Assembly (NCBI RefSeq): GCF_000003815.2
Contig: NC_049984.1
Location: 27,537,741-27,601,740, forward strand
Direction: 5' to 3'
DNA from: Branchiostoma floridae
Taxonomy: Eukaryota > Chordata > Leptocardii > Amphioxiformes > Branchiostomatidae
DNA length: 64,000 bases
The position numbers were made by a program, and so were the translations under genes. Positions 21,896-32,438 of the stretch are shown here, piece by piece. The notes under the pieces were generated by a model. That model was not told where the DNA came from. It saw only the letters and a program-made list of their open reading frames with translations, and did no database searches. The stretch's first letter is position 1. Every line of letters starts with the position of its first letter.

Positions 21896-22725
21896 CAGTT
21901 AGCCTACTGGATCCTGTTGATTTCATTCCATCAAAACCTAACTATATTATTACGAGTAAAGCAATATCAGAACTATCACTTGAGTAAAAAAAATCGGGCG
22001 GGTCATTAACCCTTAATTATTGCACTTTTATAGACTTGCAAGATTCACCACCACAGAATCCCTCCTCTGGATGATCGAAGGCCAGCAGGCCCTGCTTATT
22101 CATACCCTCCCTTCAACAGAAGATGGCAAAGAATGTAAGTATTGTGATGGTTTTGTGTAAATAAAAAATATTACTTTATGTGTCTGTTTGTTGATTGACA
22201 GGTTTTGGATTTTCTACTCTATAGTACTAGGCATAATGAAAGTATTATTTTCCATAGGCATAATGAAAGTATAGATAATTTCCCACTTTGTTATGACACT
22301 GTTTTAAGTGCTGCCAGGTGTCTATTTGTAAGTTAATTTAGGTCATTCAGACTACTAGTAAATGATGATAAAGATGATAAGCATATATTATTCTTATTTT
22401 GTGGCCACTGGTTTTGTACCTCATTGCCAGCCTTTTTGCTACGCCAGAATGTCAACAAAGACTGCTTTTTTTTATTACTCTAGACATGACACGGTGTAGG
22501 GTGAACGAGGAAAACCTCCCAGCCCTCATCTTAAGTACCACATCTGGACATCTTGTTATATCAACAAAAGCAGGAAATGGTATGCAGTTGGCTATGTACT
22601 GAATCTTCCAACTGATAAAAGTAGATAACCAAACCTTAGTAAAGGTCTACATGAAAGTAACTCATGATTTGTATTATATTCTTTAATACACTTCAGCTTA
22701 TACTGCTTCCCTCATTTTCTAATAG

Positions 22726-22792
22726 GAAACATGCAGATCCATGGAAAGGAAATCAAAGACCATGATGTTCTGGCAGTTATTGAAAAATTACA
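22726..22792 (+). CDS. small exon, unassigned
   Basis: Bounded by AATAG and GTAAGT, encoding NMQIHGKEIKDHDVLAVIEK. The splice context is good but the block is only 67 bases and no family is recognised. Confidence 0.3.
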
Positions 22793-23238
22793 GTAAGTCA
22801 TAATTCATTTACATGGTGATGTAGATACTATGCTGTTGGTCAAGAAAAATTTCATCTCTGCTTCATGAGATGCATGTTGTCTGGATCTCTATGTCAACTA
22901 TAGCAGTATATAAAGCGTTTGTGAACCACACATATAAGAAGTAATAAAGTAGTAATGAAGATTAGTTGCTGTCATGTTGGATCATTGTTACTACCAAATT
23001 TGGCAATAGATTTTATGTTTTCACAGGCCTCTGGTGTCACCACCAAAGAGCACAACAACTGAGGCCTGTGGCAAACCTTCATACATATAGTCGCTCTACA
23101 CACCCCGTGCTACTAAGTAAGTGTGCTTTATTCCTTATGTATACATGTATGCTAAATGATATGATTAATAATGATATCATACAACAACTTGATGTTGGTA
23201 TATTATGCATACAACTTCAGAACCAGTGCACCTGACCA

Positions 23239-24166
23239 GCAGCAGCTCCCGGCAGATGGTGGACTCATGCAGCAGCTCCCAGCACAGCCCCCGGCAGGTG
23301 GTGAACTCATGCAGCAGCTCCCAGCACAGCCCCCGGCAGGTGGTGAACTCATGCAGCAGCTCCCAGCACAGCCCCCGGCAGGTGGTGAACTCATGCAGCA
23401 GCTCCCAGCACAGCCCCCGGCAGGTGGTGGACTCATGCAGCAGCTCCCAGCACAGCCCCCGGCAGGTGGTGAACTCATGCAGCAGCTCCCAGCACAGCCC
23501 CCGGCAGGTGGTGGACTCATGCAGCAGCTCCCAGCACAGCCCCCGGCAGGTGGTGGACTCATGCAGCAGCTCCCAGCACAGCCCCCGGCAGGTGGTGGAC
23601 TCATGCAGCAGGTCCCAGCACAGCCCCCGGCAGGTGGTGGACTCATGCAGCAGCTCCCAGCACAGCCCCCGGCAGGTGGTGGACTCATGCAGCAGCTCCC
23701 AGCACAGCCCCCGGCAGGAGGTGGACTCATGCAGCAGCTCCTAGCACAGCCCCCGGCAGGTGGTGGACTCATGCAGCAGCTCCCAGCACAGCCCCCGGCA
23801 GGTGGTGGACTCATGCAGCAGCTCCCAGCACAGCCCCCGGCAGGTGGTGGACTCATGCAGCAGCTCCCAGCACAGGCCCCCCCCCCGGCAGGTGGTGGAC
23901 TCATGCAGCAGCTCCCAGGCACAGCCCCCGGCAGTGGGTGGACTCATGCAGCAGCTCCCAGCACAGCCCCCGGCAGGTGGTGGACTCATGCAGCAGGTCC
24001 CAGCACAGCCCCCGGCAGGTGGTGGACTCATGCAGCAGGTCCCAGCACAGCCCCCGGCAGGTGGTGGACTCATGCAGCAGCTCCCAGCACAGCCCCCGGC
24101 AGGTGGTGGACTCATGCAGCAGGTCCCAGCACAGCCCCCGGCAGGTGGTGGACTCATGCAGCAGGT
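23239..24166 (+). repeat. 42-bp minisatellite encoding a 14-residue repeat
   Basis: About 22 nearly identical 42-bp units (core CAGCTCCCAGCACAGCCCCC GGCAGGTGG) vary mainly at single positions: CTC/GTC and GAA/GGA. The main frame reads LMQQLPAQPPAGG(G/E). The open frame starts at 23171 and continues through a C-tract expansion (23877-23887) into a shifted peptide ending PASVTTNNAGPSTST at 24220. The minus strand is also open as GSCCMSPPPAGGCA. Near-identity indicates recent expansion or homogenisation. An AG at 23219-23220 could open an exon. Whether it is translated cannot be told from sequence. Confidence 0.9.
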
Positions 24167-24296
24167 CAACCACCTGCAAGTGTTACGACTAACAATGCAG
24201 GTCCCAGTACATCTACATAACACGCTATAATCTTGCAGTCACGGTCTCAAGGGTCTACATAGGCCAGCTTTAGAATCGTAACCGGGCCCCGATTAT

Positions 24297-24551
24297 AAAG
24301 CTAATGTCAACAAGATCAGTCTCGACTAACAGTTGACGGAGTATTTGAACAACGATTATAACGAGGCAAATGAAGATAAGCAAAAACAAATGTCTGTTCA
24401 AGATCAAAGGTTCATGAAAATAATGTCAGAAGGAACAAAGAAAGAAGAAGGCCACTACCCTTCAGAAATGGCAGACCGCAGTATTGCGGTTGTCTGGGAT
24501 GATAGTGAACCTTGTTTTTCCTGTGGCAACCATACAGACACCACACCATGA
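24297..24551 (+). pseudogene. BEL/Pao polyprotein fragment (protease-RT linker)
   Basis: The frame encodes LTEYLNNDYNEANEDK, then MSVQDQRFMKIMSEGTKKEE, then GHYPSEM. In BEL/Pao elements 'L...FN.DFNE......MS..D..F......G.....GHY' precedes the reverse transcriptase. The same segment, about 90% identical over roughly 180 bases, occurs at 34089-34270. Here the sequence after GHY is unrelated, so this is a truncated copy. Confidence 0.7.
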
Positions 24552-24689
24552 TAAGTTGCGTAATTAAGTTGCGTGTGCTTGGGAGCACAAGTGTCGTTTG
24601 AGGCTAATTTAAAAGCAGAAAAAGTAACCTTTCCGATATTGGAAAGACATAGCATTTTACATGACAACTAAATCTATTGTATACCGTAC

Positions 24690-24872
24690 CGGGTCCTGGA
24701 GAGCAAGCTGTTCAAGCAGTGGGACGAGTACCACAAAAAGGAACGGACGACGTCTTCCTTCCTTCGCGCGGTGTCACGCCACTATGGTATGCTGTTTACG
24801 GGAGTGTCCTTTAAGAAAAATGGCACAACTGCATGATTGCAGCGCGTTGGTGTTTTTTAGGCAGATTAGAGA
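24690..24872 (+). CDS. ORF fragment, unassigned
   Basis: The frame YRVLESKLFKQWDEYHKKER followed by SFLRAVSRHYG is protein-like, with a potential GT donor at 24786 and a stop shortly after. There is a faint resemblance to the segment before the first membrane domain of ABCC transporters, but it is too short to claim. No start or clear acceptor. Confidence 0.25.
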
Positions 24873-25189
24873 GTGAGGGAATGCCATTTTGGCATCCTCC
24901 ATTGATGTAGGCCACAGCTAGTTGCAAAAATATGTACCTTGAGATTTAATTCGCGTATATTCGTGTAAGTATTCACTTGTTCGGTTTTAAGACTTAGTTT
25001 CCAACATACAGAATGCATTATTTGGTTGTTGGAAGCGAAATTATGCATGACTAGGAAATATTCAATGGTGGTGACCTCCTCCTGTCATCCCTGCACCCTG
25101 GCCATACCCGTTCCCATCTGACGTAGGTGTCAGCAACGAAAGCGTGAAAGCGAAGCAAAGCGAGAGTCTAATTCATTTTCGTTCATTAG

Positions 25190-25437
25190 TACACATTTCC
25201 TTCTAATGTCCATGACTTCATGCTATTGGGGGAAGTGAAACAAATGCAGGATGATGGCGAACTTGTTGTGAAGTACATGCAGAGAAAGAAGTCAAAGAAA
25301 GGAAAATGCACTTTCTTCTGGCCAAGGCGAGAATCTGAATATACAGTAGAGACAAAGTTTATTCTTTGTACATTGGATAGCTGTTTAAAAGGGATTTTAT
25401 ACTTTTCTAATATTTCAATCGTTATTTGGGCTTTGTA
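25190..25437 (+). CDS. C-terminal Tudor-like exon of a repeat-associated protein
   Basis: After ATTAG the frame encodes LLGEVKQMQDDGELVVKYMQ, a basic stretch, CTFFWPRRESEYTVETKFIL and a stop. The pattern 'G.V......DG...V.YM.......WP.......V....I' is the terminal module I recall in many multicopy transposon-linked proteins. It resembles a small beta-barrel. Biological role unknown. Confidence 0.45.
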
Positions 25438-25879
25438 AATACTTCTGTTAAAATATTCATGATGTGGCATTGGATATTTTTGATTTCCTAATTTGGATGC
25501 GCATCAGTTTTGGACTGTTTTCAAAAAAAAGTTTTCAACTACTATAATTCCTACAGAGTTCCACTAGAGAGCTGGTCAGAAACTGAACAACTGCCTTGTT
25601 CAGTGGAGTTGACTGAAAGCCATTGTCAGAAGAAAGTTGTCATTTGGACATATCAGATTTCTGGACCTGTGGCAAGGCATCACACACATACTGGCACTGG
25701 TGCAGGTCATCCGGCTGTTTCCAGTTTCTACAGCAGAATAAGGACACGCTTATCGAACCCCAATTTCATTTTGTACTCTGTATATTAATCTTATTCATTG
25801 TGCATTTTGTATATAAGTTATATTTAGTTTCCGATTATTATTGTATATAACATTTCGTATCTTATTATTTACTTTAATG

Positions 25880-25985
25880 TGTATTATGTTTGTTTCGGGG
25901 AGACAACTTGTAGATGTGACCTGTAACCTGTTTTGTCTCACCCTCAATTTGACATGGAAAGTGCAATAAACAAATAAACAGAATG
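25880..25985 (+). mobile_element. possible LINE 3' tail
   Basis: The stretch ends GTGCAATAAACAAATAAACAG, typical of A-rich short-repeat LINE tails. No coding region upstream could be tied to it. Confidence 0.3.
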
Positions 25986-26004
25986 TGATCGGAGATTCTC
26001 ACTC

Positions 26005-26330
26005 ATGTAAAGGGTTAAGTCTGGAGAAAAATACGACTTCGTCAGAAGTGTAGTAGAGACCAGCACGCCGATCAGCCGAACGCCTCGTGAAATCGAGCAC
26101 ACATCGGCGGAAGACCAGGCACTGCAACAAGTCAGAGAGTGTATCAAGACCGGTAACTGGGAAGAGAGCCCAGTTAACTCGTACATACATGTGAACAAAG
26201 AACTGACCGTGTACGAGATGCTCGTGTTGAGAGGTACGAGGTTGAGAGTTGTAGATCTCGCACACGAACACCAAGGTATCAAGAGCACCAAAGAAAGACT
26301 GAAGTCGCGCCACGAATCTCTCATTTTTAG
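26005..26330 (+). pseudogene. Ty3/Gypsy RNase H-integrase linker fragment
   Basis: One frame reads TPREIEHTSAEDQALQQVRE, then NSYIHVNKELTVYEMLVLRG, then [20 protein letters not shown]. This is the segment between RNase H and the integrase zinc finger in Gypsy Pol ('LVLRGTR...VVDLAHE.HQGI.KTKERLR'). A block of roughly 10-15 residues between LVLRGTR and VVDLAHE is missing. The integrase core does not follow. It is open without stops for nearly 300 bases, so it is relatively young. Confidence 0.75.
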
Positions 26331-26725
26331 CCTGTATTTTTTTAAATATTTTTGGTGCCCCCTGTTTAAAAAGGCATGGCAGAGACCAGGGGAAGGTGTG
26401 GAGCACCGCTGGGACGCGCTGTCTGATCAGTCTCTGGTCTCAGGAGAAGATGCAGGAGCGTTTGGAGTCTGTCAGAAATAAGGACAGTGTGCAGATGTTG
26501 GTCGACGATGCACCATGAAAAGTTACGTGTGCATAAGGTATGTGCTTTCGTCGCGGTCCGTGGTGGACATCTTCCTCATTAGCGCACCACGTGACCGGGA
26601 TGACTTTGTACTAGGGCAAGTACAGTTCTAGTACTTATGTACTCGAGTATAATTATAGAGTATAAAGTATAATTTTGTGCATAACGGTTACAAATCTGTG
26701 GATATTTTTTATCCTTTATTACCAG

Positions 26726-26769
26726 GTCCAGGAGGTCAGCTATGAGTTTGCCTCACAGCTCAACGCTTC
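26726..26769 (+). CDS. small exon, unassigned
   Basis: Bounded by ACCAG and GTAAGT, encoding VQEVSYEFASQLNAS. If joined to the exon at 27422 (phase permitting) it gives SQLNAS followed by TADFNLF. The LINE end at 26933 would then sit in their intron. Confidence 0.35.
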
Positions 26770-26932
26770 GTAAGTAAATTGTAATGATAAATTGAGTCTA
26801 TAGTTTGTTTAGGAATTTTTTGCCTTGATTTTTCTTAATTAGGGGTGTTGCTCAGATGAAACATGTATTACTGTTGATGCATTTAAGTTCTTGGGGATTT
26901 AATTTCAAGGTAAAAAGGGTGTTTCTCGGTTT

Positions 26933-27262
26933 GTGGTAGCAGAACTTCATTCACTTGTGCCCTCAATACGAACCTTCACAGCAAGAACCCGTTTAGCCAC
27001 TTCCACGGAAACAAATCATCCTTTTTTCCTACACAATCCACCTAACAGGAGGAAGTTCCACGCTCAGAGCTTTTTTCCTAGAACAACATCGCTATGGAAT
27101 AAGCTTCCACGGACTTGCTTCCCCACAGGGTACAGCCTGAAACTGTTTAAATTAAGGGTAAACAAACATCTCTCTTCACAATTCAGTAATGTAACCCAAA
27201 ACGCTTGAGTGGCTCCATGAGCCTTGTTTTGCGGTGACCTCTAAGTAAATAAAAAAAAAAAC
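26933..27262 (+). mobile_element. 5'-truncated LINE, ORF2 C-terminus and 3' tail
   Basis: The frame encodes LHSLVPSIRTFTARTRLATS, then NPPNRRKFHAQSFFPRTTSL, then WNKLPRTCFPTGYSLKLFK and stops at 27208. 'RRKFH..SFFPRT..LWN.LP...FP..Y....FK..V...L' is the typical end of ORF2 in several LINE clades. The 3' UTR is short and ends in TAAGTAAATAAAAAAAAAAA. 5' truncation and an A-rich tail fit target-primed reverse transcription. Confidence 0.75.
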
Positions 27263-27292
27263 CATCATACGGCACCATGTAGTATCTTATTG

Positions 27293-27376
27293 CCATGGAA
27301 AATGTTCGCGGTGGTTTTAAGTTCGCCACCGCCCAAACCGCGAACATTAAACCACCGCGAAAGTTTCTGCATTTAC
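27293..27376. mobile_element. partial copy of the GCGG-rich palindromic MITE
   Basis: It shares AATGTTCGCGGTGGTTTTAA, CCGCGAACATTAA.CCACCGCGAA and TTTCTGCATTTACG with the right half of the complete copy at 32554-32761. A degenerate left-end piece (TGCATTTAAGTTC..GGGGATTTAA) occurs near 26877-26905, separated by the LINE end. Confidence 0.75.
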
Positions 27377-27421
27377 GTTAATTAGTATTCTTTGTTTTTT
27401 TTTTTAACTTTTGCCTTGTAG

Positions 27422-27520
27422 CGCAACGACTGCTGACTTCAACCTGTTCGATTCATCGGACTTGTTGTTCATTGTCGAGTCCTGGCACCTGTTTGGTGCG
27501 GACATTGCCGTCTATATGCG
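27422..27520 (+). CDS. internal exon, unassigned
   Basis: Bounded by a long T-tract plus TTGTAG and by GTAAGA, it encodes ATTADFNLFDSSDLLFIVES then WHLFGADIAVYMR without a stop. The hydrophobic and aromatic pattern looks like a folded domain. I do not recognise it. Confidence 0.45.
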
Positions 27521-27861
27521 GTAAGAATTTCTTTTATGACACTTTTCCGCCAATATGTTTAATTGTTGAATAATTGCAGAGACATTTCTACTCCCTGCAT
27601 CATCTTGTCAATACTGCCAGCACATGTACTGTAAAATCTGTCAAATTCCTTCATTTCTTTCCACAGGAAGGAGTGAGGTTGCTGCTTCCAGTGCGCCGGT
27701 AGTTGCTTGATAAAAAAAAGCAATGCCAATAAAGAAATATAAAATTAACTGGCACATAAGTCTCTCTTTTTTTCCGTCATCTACTCTTACCACAAGGCAT
27801 ATAAGTACCTGAAAATAAACTGCACAAACTATAAATTTTGTGTCACACAAGTGGAGAGGGG

Positions 27862-28245
27862 GGAAACTTCATCATCGTGGTGTCAACTGAGGGTGAACAC
27901 TTCAGAACTTCACTACCTTAGATACATATACATATATATATATCCTTATACTGCTGCATCAGTTCCCCCGTCTTTAAGACCATGCATTCGGCGAGAAGGT
28001 ATTGAAGCTTTCAGCTGGGGAATCTATGAAAGTGGCAAATACAATACTGCTCAGAAAACCACTTCAGTCCAATGGGGAAGAAAACATTCCAGCCAGTACC
28101 GTCTGACTGCAATGCTTCTGTTCAGACGTCACTTCAAGGTCTCGACTTTTTTACAGCTGAAGATAACAATAGGCTTCTGCTCTTAAATGTGAAGACACGC
28201 AAATGTCAAGGACAGACAAAATTTCGTAATGGGAGTTCCTAGCAC
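27862..28245 (+). repeat. segment duplicated at 34.99-35.35 kb
   Basis: The two copies share GTGTCAACTGAGGGTGA, a GACCATGCATTC...GAGAA segment, TCCAATGGGGAAGA, CAGACGTCACTTCAAGGTCT and TTAAATGTGAAGACACGCA, in the same order and orientation. Both have many small indels. In the other copy the repeat follows an OTU-like segment. A (TA)-rich tract at 27930-27942 is private to this copy. Confidence 0.75.
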
Positions 28246-28577
28246 ATCAAAGACAGCTTCCCGACATCCGAGATCCACAAAATGAAAAGAAGAGATGAAG
28301 GACGAATTGACATTCAGAGGAACAATCAGCTACACTGCAGCAGACCAGGCGACAAATAGAGCCACAGCTTTGGTGAATATGATATATCTAAAATATGAAA
28401 ACACTTCAAGACATACTGAACGAATACTACAAAGAATACACGTGCTAAGTTGCCGGACTAAATGGTATGTCATCATTTTGGTGCAAGAGTTTTTTTATTT
28501 CTCAAGGGATGGGTACCAGACTTGCGAATTGACCGATGATTCAGCTAAGTTCCAGCAGCACAAGCATTCCCCGACAA

Positions 28578-28724
28578 GCTGACGTATCGGTGGATGCCGG
28601 ATCAGTCTGGACGACCTGTTCAAAAGAGCTGGTGCGGCCGAGGCAGACTACACCAAGGTGCTCAGTGAGACTAAGTCCGGAATGTCTATCATTCTTAAAC
28701 GCGATCCAATCTTGAATGTGCCAT
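28578..28724 (+). pseudogene. possible Helitron Rep-helicase fragment
   Basis: The frame gives SLDDLFKRAGAAEADYTK-like residues and then SETKSGMSIILKRDP before similarity stops. In Helitron Rep proteins a comparable 'LKR.P....NNYNP' region occurs, but the decisive part is missing. The Pif1 helicase piece at 32.4 kb would be a natural companion. Weak call. Confidence 0.25.
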
Positions 28725-29504
28725 AACCTGCTATCGGTCAACCATCAGCCAAGCGTAAAACCATATTTTTAATATTCAACTTAACAAGAAGTGACACATT
28801 TGATTTTCGGCAGTCGTAAATTTAGCAAAAGGAACAGGGATCCCATAAAAATTTTTATCCTCCTGCAATGATCTTTTGTAGTGGTGCTAACAGCTCGGAC
28901 TGCAGAGGTCGAAATATACTGGATGAGGCTTCACCTTGCTGAATGTGAGGGTCAGGAGGTGGAACACTACGTAACATGGTGCTGCAGGGCTCAAGGACTC
29001 CAGGATCATCAAGTTTGACATGGGAGAAACAATTACACCGAAAAAGCACAAAGAAGAGCACCTTGCGTACAAGGTCAAAGCAGTGACTTAAATATTATTC
29101 CATAATGACAATGTTTGCTTTGTTGACAAGACAAGGCATATCCTGTCGGGAAAAAAGATATCGGTCGGCTATACATCAACTTGTTTTATTACTGGAAAGA
29201 ATCATAAGGAAAAGAATTATTCTGCTGTTTATTTTGACAGCCTCACCTCACCTCACCTATCCCTTGACCTCTGTGTGGGTCGTTGGGGCACCATGACTTC
29301 GTCCACTATTCTTCTCCACCTGTTTTTTTTCTATTTTGACAGCAACAAGAGGAAAAACAGCAAGCAGGAACCTTCCGCGGTATGTTAAACCAATGTCTTC
29401 AGTACGAAAACAAAGGCACAGTAGTATTATGTGTTTGTTAAAGAATCTTCAATTTCAATTACTTGATACGAAATGTGTACTCGATATGATACATTTCATT
29501 GACT

Positions 29505-29810
29505 CAGCCAGTACAAGGCTGGCGACTTCGTTGTTGTCGCTTGAGAAGTTAACGACGGGGACGACACTGAGCCGTGGGTTGGGTGGGTTGTGCCTGTTAA
29601 CCTTGACCGACAGGACCTCCGGCTCGTGTGGTATGTGCCAGACAACAAACTGGCACATACGAGCGGGAAACGCTCATCAGTCAGCCGCTGCCCGAGACCA
29701 CCTGCACCTTTCGTGATGAAGTAACAACCGTGGTGTTTAACGCGGACATGACCTTGCCCGTGGAGGAATGGGTGAAGGCAAAAAATGCATACATGAGTGT
29801 TACTTTCTCA
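29505..29810 (+). pseudogene. BAH/Tudor-like tail fragment of a repeat-associated protein
   Basis: Alternating frames give QAGDFVVVA, then WVGWVVPVNLDRQDLRLVWY, then DEVTTVVFNADMTLPVEEWV. 'AGDFV.V......W.G.V..V.....LVWY.P' is a chromatin-reader-like tail I recall in multicopy invertebrate proteins. Stops and frame changes are present. A similar 'LRWYVP' stretch is at 38.57 kb. Confidence 0.35.
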
Positions 29811-30317
29811 CTCATGTCTACAGTATGTGGAAAAAGGTTCTTTTTCAGAGACCCCAACCCGTATGGGGTTGGTTGTGATGGAACCTACAATACAGGTATA
29901 ACAACCTCATTCAGAATCTGGATCATACTACATGGGGCACGTTATAACTGGTTTTATGTCTTGCATCATACTTCATAGGCCCTGCGGGCACACAGTGCTC
30001 CGGCTGTGTGGAAAACATCGCGAAGTGTCCGCACACTCGCCGACCCCAACATGGCTTTAAGGTCCTTGGCATTGGGCTTTAAAGCCATTTGTTAGTTTGG
30101 GTGTGTGACATCTGGGACTGTGGAGGACATCCTGAACCTATATAATAATTATAACCTCTCAATTGAACTTAGTATTTGCAAGAAATAATGGGATGGGCGT
30201 ATTAAATGCATAATATAACTGGCTAAAAGGTTAACTTCTGGGTCCATGTCTTTATACTTTTACGCTGTTATTGACAAAAGCTGTTATTTTCCCTGTCCAT
30301 CTGTGTATCAAGGTTTG

Positions 30318-30560
30318 GGCTGCCCATCCACGTCGCATCCCAAGAGGAGGGTACCAACCACTACCCACCGGAAATACTTCCTCTACACCGAGTCCCTGGA
30401 GCAGGCTTTCCGGGAGAGCGGGCGGACAAATATACCTATGTTCTGCGCTGTACTGCACCCGACAAATGTTCAAAGAAGAAGAGTTCCTGCGCTCAAAGGT
30501 GAAAGGTACTGGGGGAGAATCAAACTGGACAGGCTCAGAATGGACAAAATAAAAGAATAA
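30318..30560 (+). CDS. ORF fragment, unassigned
   Basis: Two overlapping plus frames are open here. One encodes KYFLYTESLEQAFRESGRTN and ends LDRLRMDKIKE before TAA at 30558. The ending resembles the last helix of BEN-like domains, but the rest does not convince me. Confidence 0.25.
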   Translation, partial: GCPSTSHPKRRVPTTTHRKYFLYTESLEQAFRESGRTNIPMFCAVLHPTNVQRRRVPALKGERYWGRIKLDRLRMDKIKE

Positions 30561-30786
30561 ACTGTAATATATCGTCCCTTATCGTTTGGCGTATGAGATA
30601 CTTATCACTATCTGTTTATACATCTGTATCCTCCGCTGTTGTCATCGAGTATTATATACTTATGCCCCCAAACAGTACACTGGATATCTCTGGCAATGCT
30701 GAAGTCATCTTTCAGATGATGTGGATCTTCCTGATTTCGCCAGGGTCGAGGACTTAATGGAGGACCTCGACGCTACAGACATAGAG

Positions 30787-30812
30787 CATATATATATATA
30801 TATATATATAGT
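30787..30812. repeat. (TA)n microsatellite
   Basis: Thirteen uninterrupted TA dinucleotides. Confidence 0.95.
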
Positions 30813-30915
30813 TCCTCATGTTTTTAAAAGTCGTCCTTTAATGTTATTCATGAATGCAGGTCAACACCAGAGATCTGAGGCGATATGTTGTATACAACCT
30901 GATGGAGAACAAACA

Positions 30916-30993
30916 AGGTTATTAGTAAGATTAACAAATCCTCAAAGGCCAGAGTTCATGTCGAAAGAGTAATTGGCCGGTTGTAGGATAGTT
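30916..30993 (+). pseudogene. DDE_4/Harbinger-type transposase fragment
   Basis: The frame reads SSKARVHVERVIGRL followed by a stop. 'R.HVERVIGR.K' is the hallmark box around the last catalytic glutamate of IS5-like/Harbinger-type transposases. Only about 20 residues are preserved. A different part of such an enzyme is present at 53664. Confidence 0.55.
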
Positions 30994-31265
30994 AGACTTT
31001 ATCTTTTCTTAAAGAGTCAACGTCATCGTGAACTAAATGCCTTCACATTCCACCTGACTGGTGTCATAGCCCATGGTCAGAAGACAATATGGTTCCATAT
31101 GAGTACCAATATGACGGAACCTGATAGGCGTTATAGGAGCTGTCTACGGTAAGCATTTATTATCGATATCAACTTGCCTCGGGTGGGCGAGTTTACAATA
31201 CAAACATTTGAACTATCTACTTAAGTACACGTATGACATTTATGCTAATTCTACCTCGTGCACAG

Positions 31266-31358
31266 GTTGTTATGTGGGCCACCAACCAGCAGAGAACAGA
31301 CGATCTGTTGAAGGTCATGAAGGACATTGGCGTCCCCTTCAGGCTGATATAGGGACAG
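31266..31358 (+). CDS. exon-like block with internal stop
   Basis: Bounded by CACAG and GTGAGG, encoding VVMWATNQQRTDDLLKVMKD then GVPFRLI and TAG. Protein-like but broken near its end. Family unknown. Confidence 0.3.
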
Positions 31359-31739
31359 GTGAGGATGGGAAGGGGTTCATCAAGACATGGTCACAACTAA
31401 GTGGTGAGGTGGATTATTCTGACATGTTTTTCATGGTCTCAAACATTTCAATCTGTAGTTAGCTGTAGTTATATTTCCATTTCTAAAGTTCTGGAGTTCT
31501 AATTCAGGATTGACAGCAAAGATAGTCAATTATTTCATCGTCCTCCAGTAATTCTGATCTCGAGGTGAACAACGTTGGTGGGGTTCAAGTCACGGAGAAG
31601 ACACTGTTATAGGGAATGAGGACGAGCTCGGACGTCAAATAGGAAAGCAACTTCTCAAGAATCACATCATTGTATCGCACCATGTGCACGGTGGCGACGG
31701 ACATTTTATAACAGGAATGTCTGAGGTGAGGAGACATGC

Positions 31740-32219
31740 ATGCCCACAAAATCGCTGACAGACACGGTGCACCTATCCAGGAAGACATCAAGGTATCCAC
31801 CTCAAGGAACCCGGAATCCCCAAATGCGGCCTGGAAGGACCCAGTATGATAAAAGACGAGTTCAGAACAGGTTTGGGGATGACCTGAGGCAAAGACTGGA
31901 GGCCGAACACAAGAAATCTATTACTAGAATTGGTCTGAATGGATTGCTCTACTGTGTATTTGCAGTGCCTGTCAGAAACTCTGTTCGCGAAATATTCGTG
32001 ACATCAAGCCAGATGGCGAAAGCAGGAAACGGACAAGACCACCAACACGGCCAGGGCTATGGCCGGTTCCCTCATCACTGCCGAGAAGACGAAGCGGAAT
32101 TTGGTTGGTGGGACCTGGAGAAGGGTTGGGGAAAGCTTGATCAGAACAAAGTGGAAGCCATCATTGGCGAGTCTCAAGACCTTCCGGTGACATTCTATCT
32201 TTCCCTGTTTGAACTGTGA
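31740..32219 (+). CDS. ORF with BEN-like C-terminus
   Basis: A 159-codon frame ends with WWDLEKGWGKLDQNKVEAII and then GESQDLP. Its 'GKLDQNKVEAI' matches 'GRLDQNRLEAI' in the fragment at 60.1-60.3 kb, and both resemble the 'LD..K...I' final helix of BEN domains, which bind DNA. Upstream parts look less protein-like, so the true gene may use only the last third. Confidence 0.3.
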   Translation: MPTKSLTDTVHLSRKTSRYPPQGTRNPQMRPGRTQYDKRRVQNRFGDDLRQRLEAEHKKSITRIGLNGLLYCVFAVPVRNSVREIFVTSSQMAKAGNGQDHQHGQGYGRFPHHCREDEAEFGWWDLEKGWGKLDQNKVEAIIGESQDLPVTFYLSLFEL

Positions 32220-32438
32220 CAAAGGAATTAGGGTTGAATCTACCACGAAGTTACATCAAAACACATCCTTTTGTCTTTAACACATCTGTGACGGTACAAC
32301 CTGTGACGGTAAAAACGAACAACTATAAAACGAACGAGAATGAAAACAATTTTCTGTTGGCACAAAGTGTTAATGTTCTCAACAGCTTCCTTGCGTGGAT
32401 GATCTGAGTTTCAAAGGAAAGGGCCATTGACGTTGAAT

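Noticed and set aside
18276-24166. CRISPR arrays
   Set aside because: The repeats are contiguous tandem units without unique spacers, and the DNA is eukaryotic.
23203-24223. Minus-strand cysteine/proline-rich open frames over the 42-bp array
   Set aside because: Mirror image of the repeated plus-strand sequence. No start, splice or flanking support.
24690-24872. ABCC transporter exon
   Set aside because: Resemblance limited to about 30 residues of low-specificity sequence, with no membrane segments nearby.
30246-30473. Minus-strand frame of 73 codons
   Set aside because: Shadow of the plus-strand open region with no independent support.
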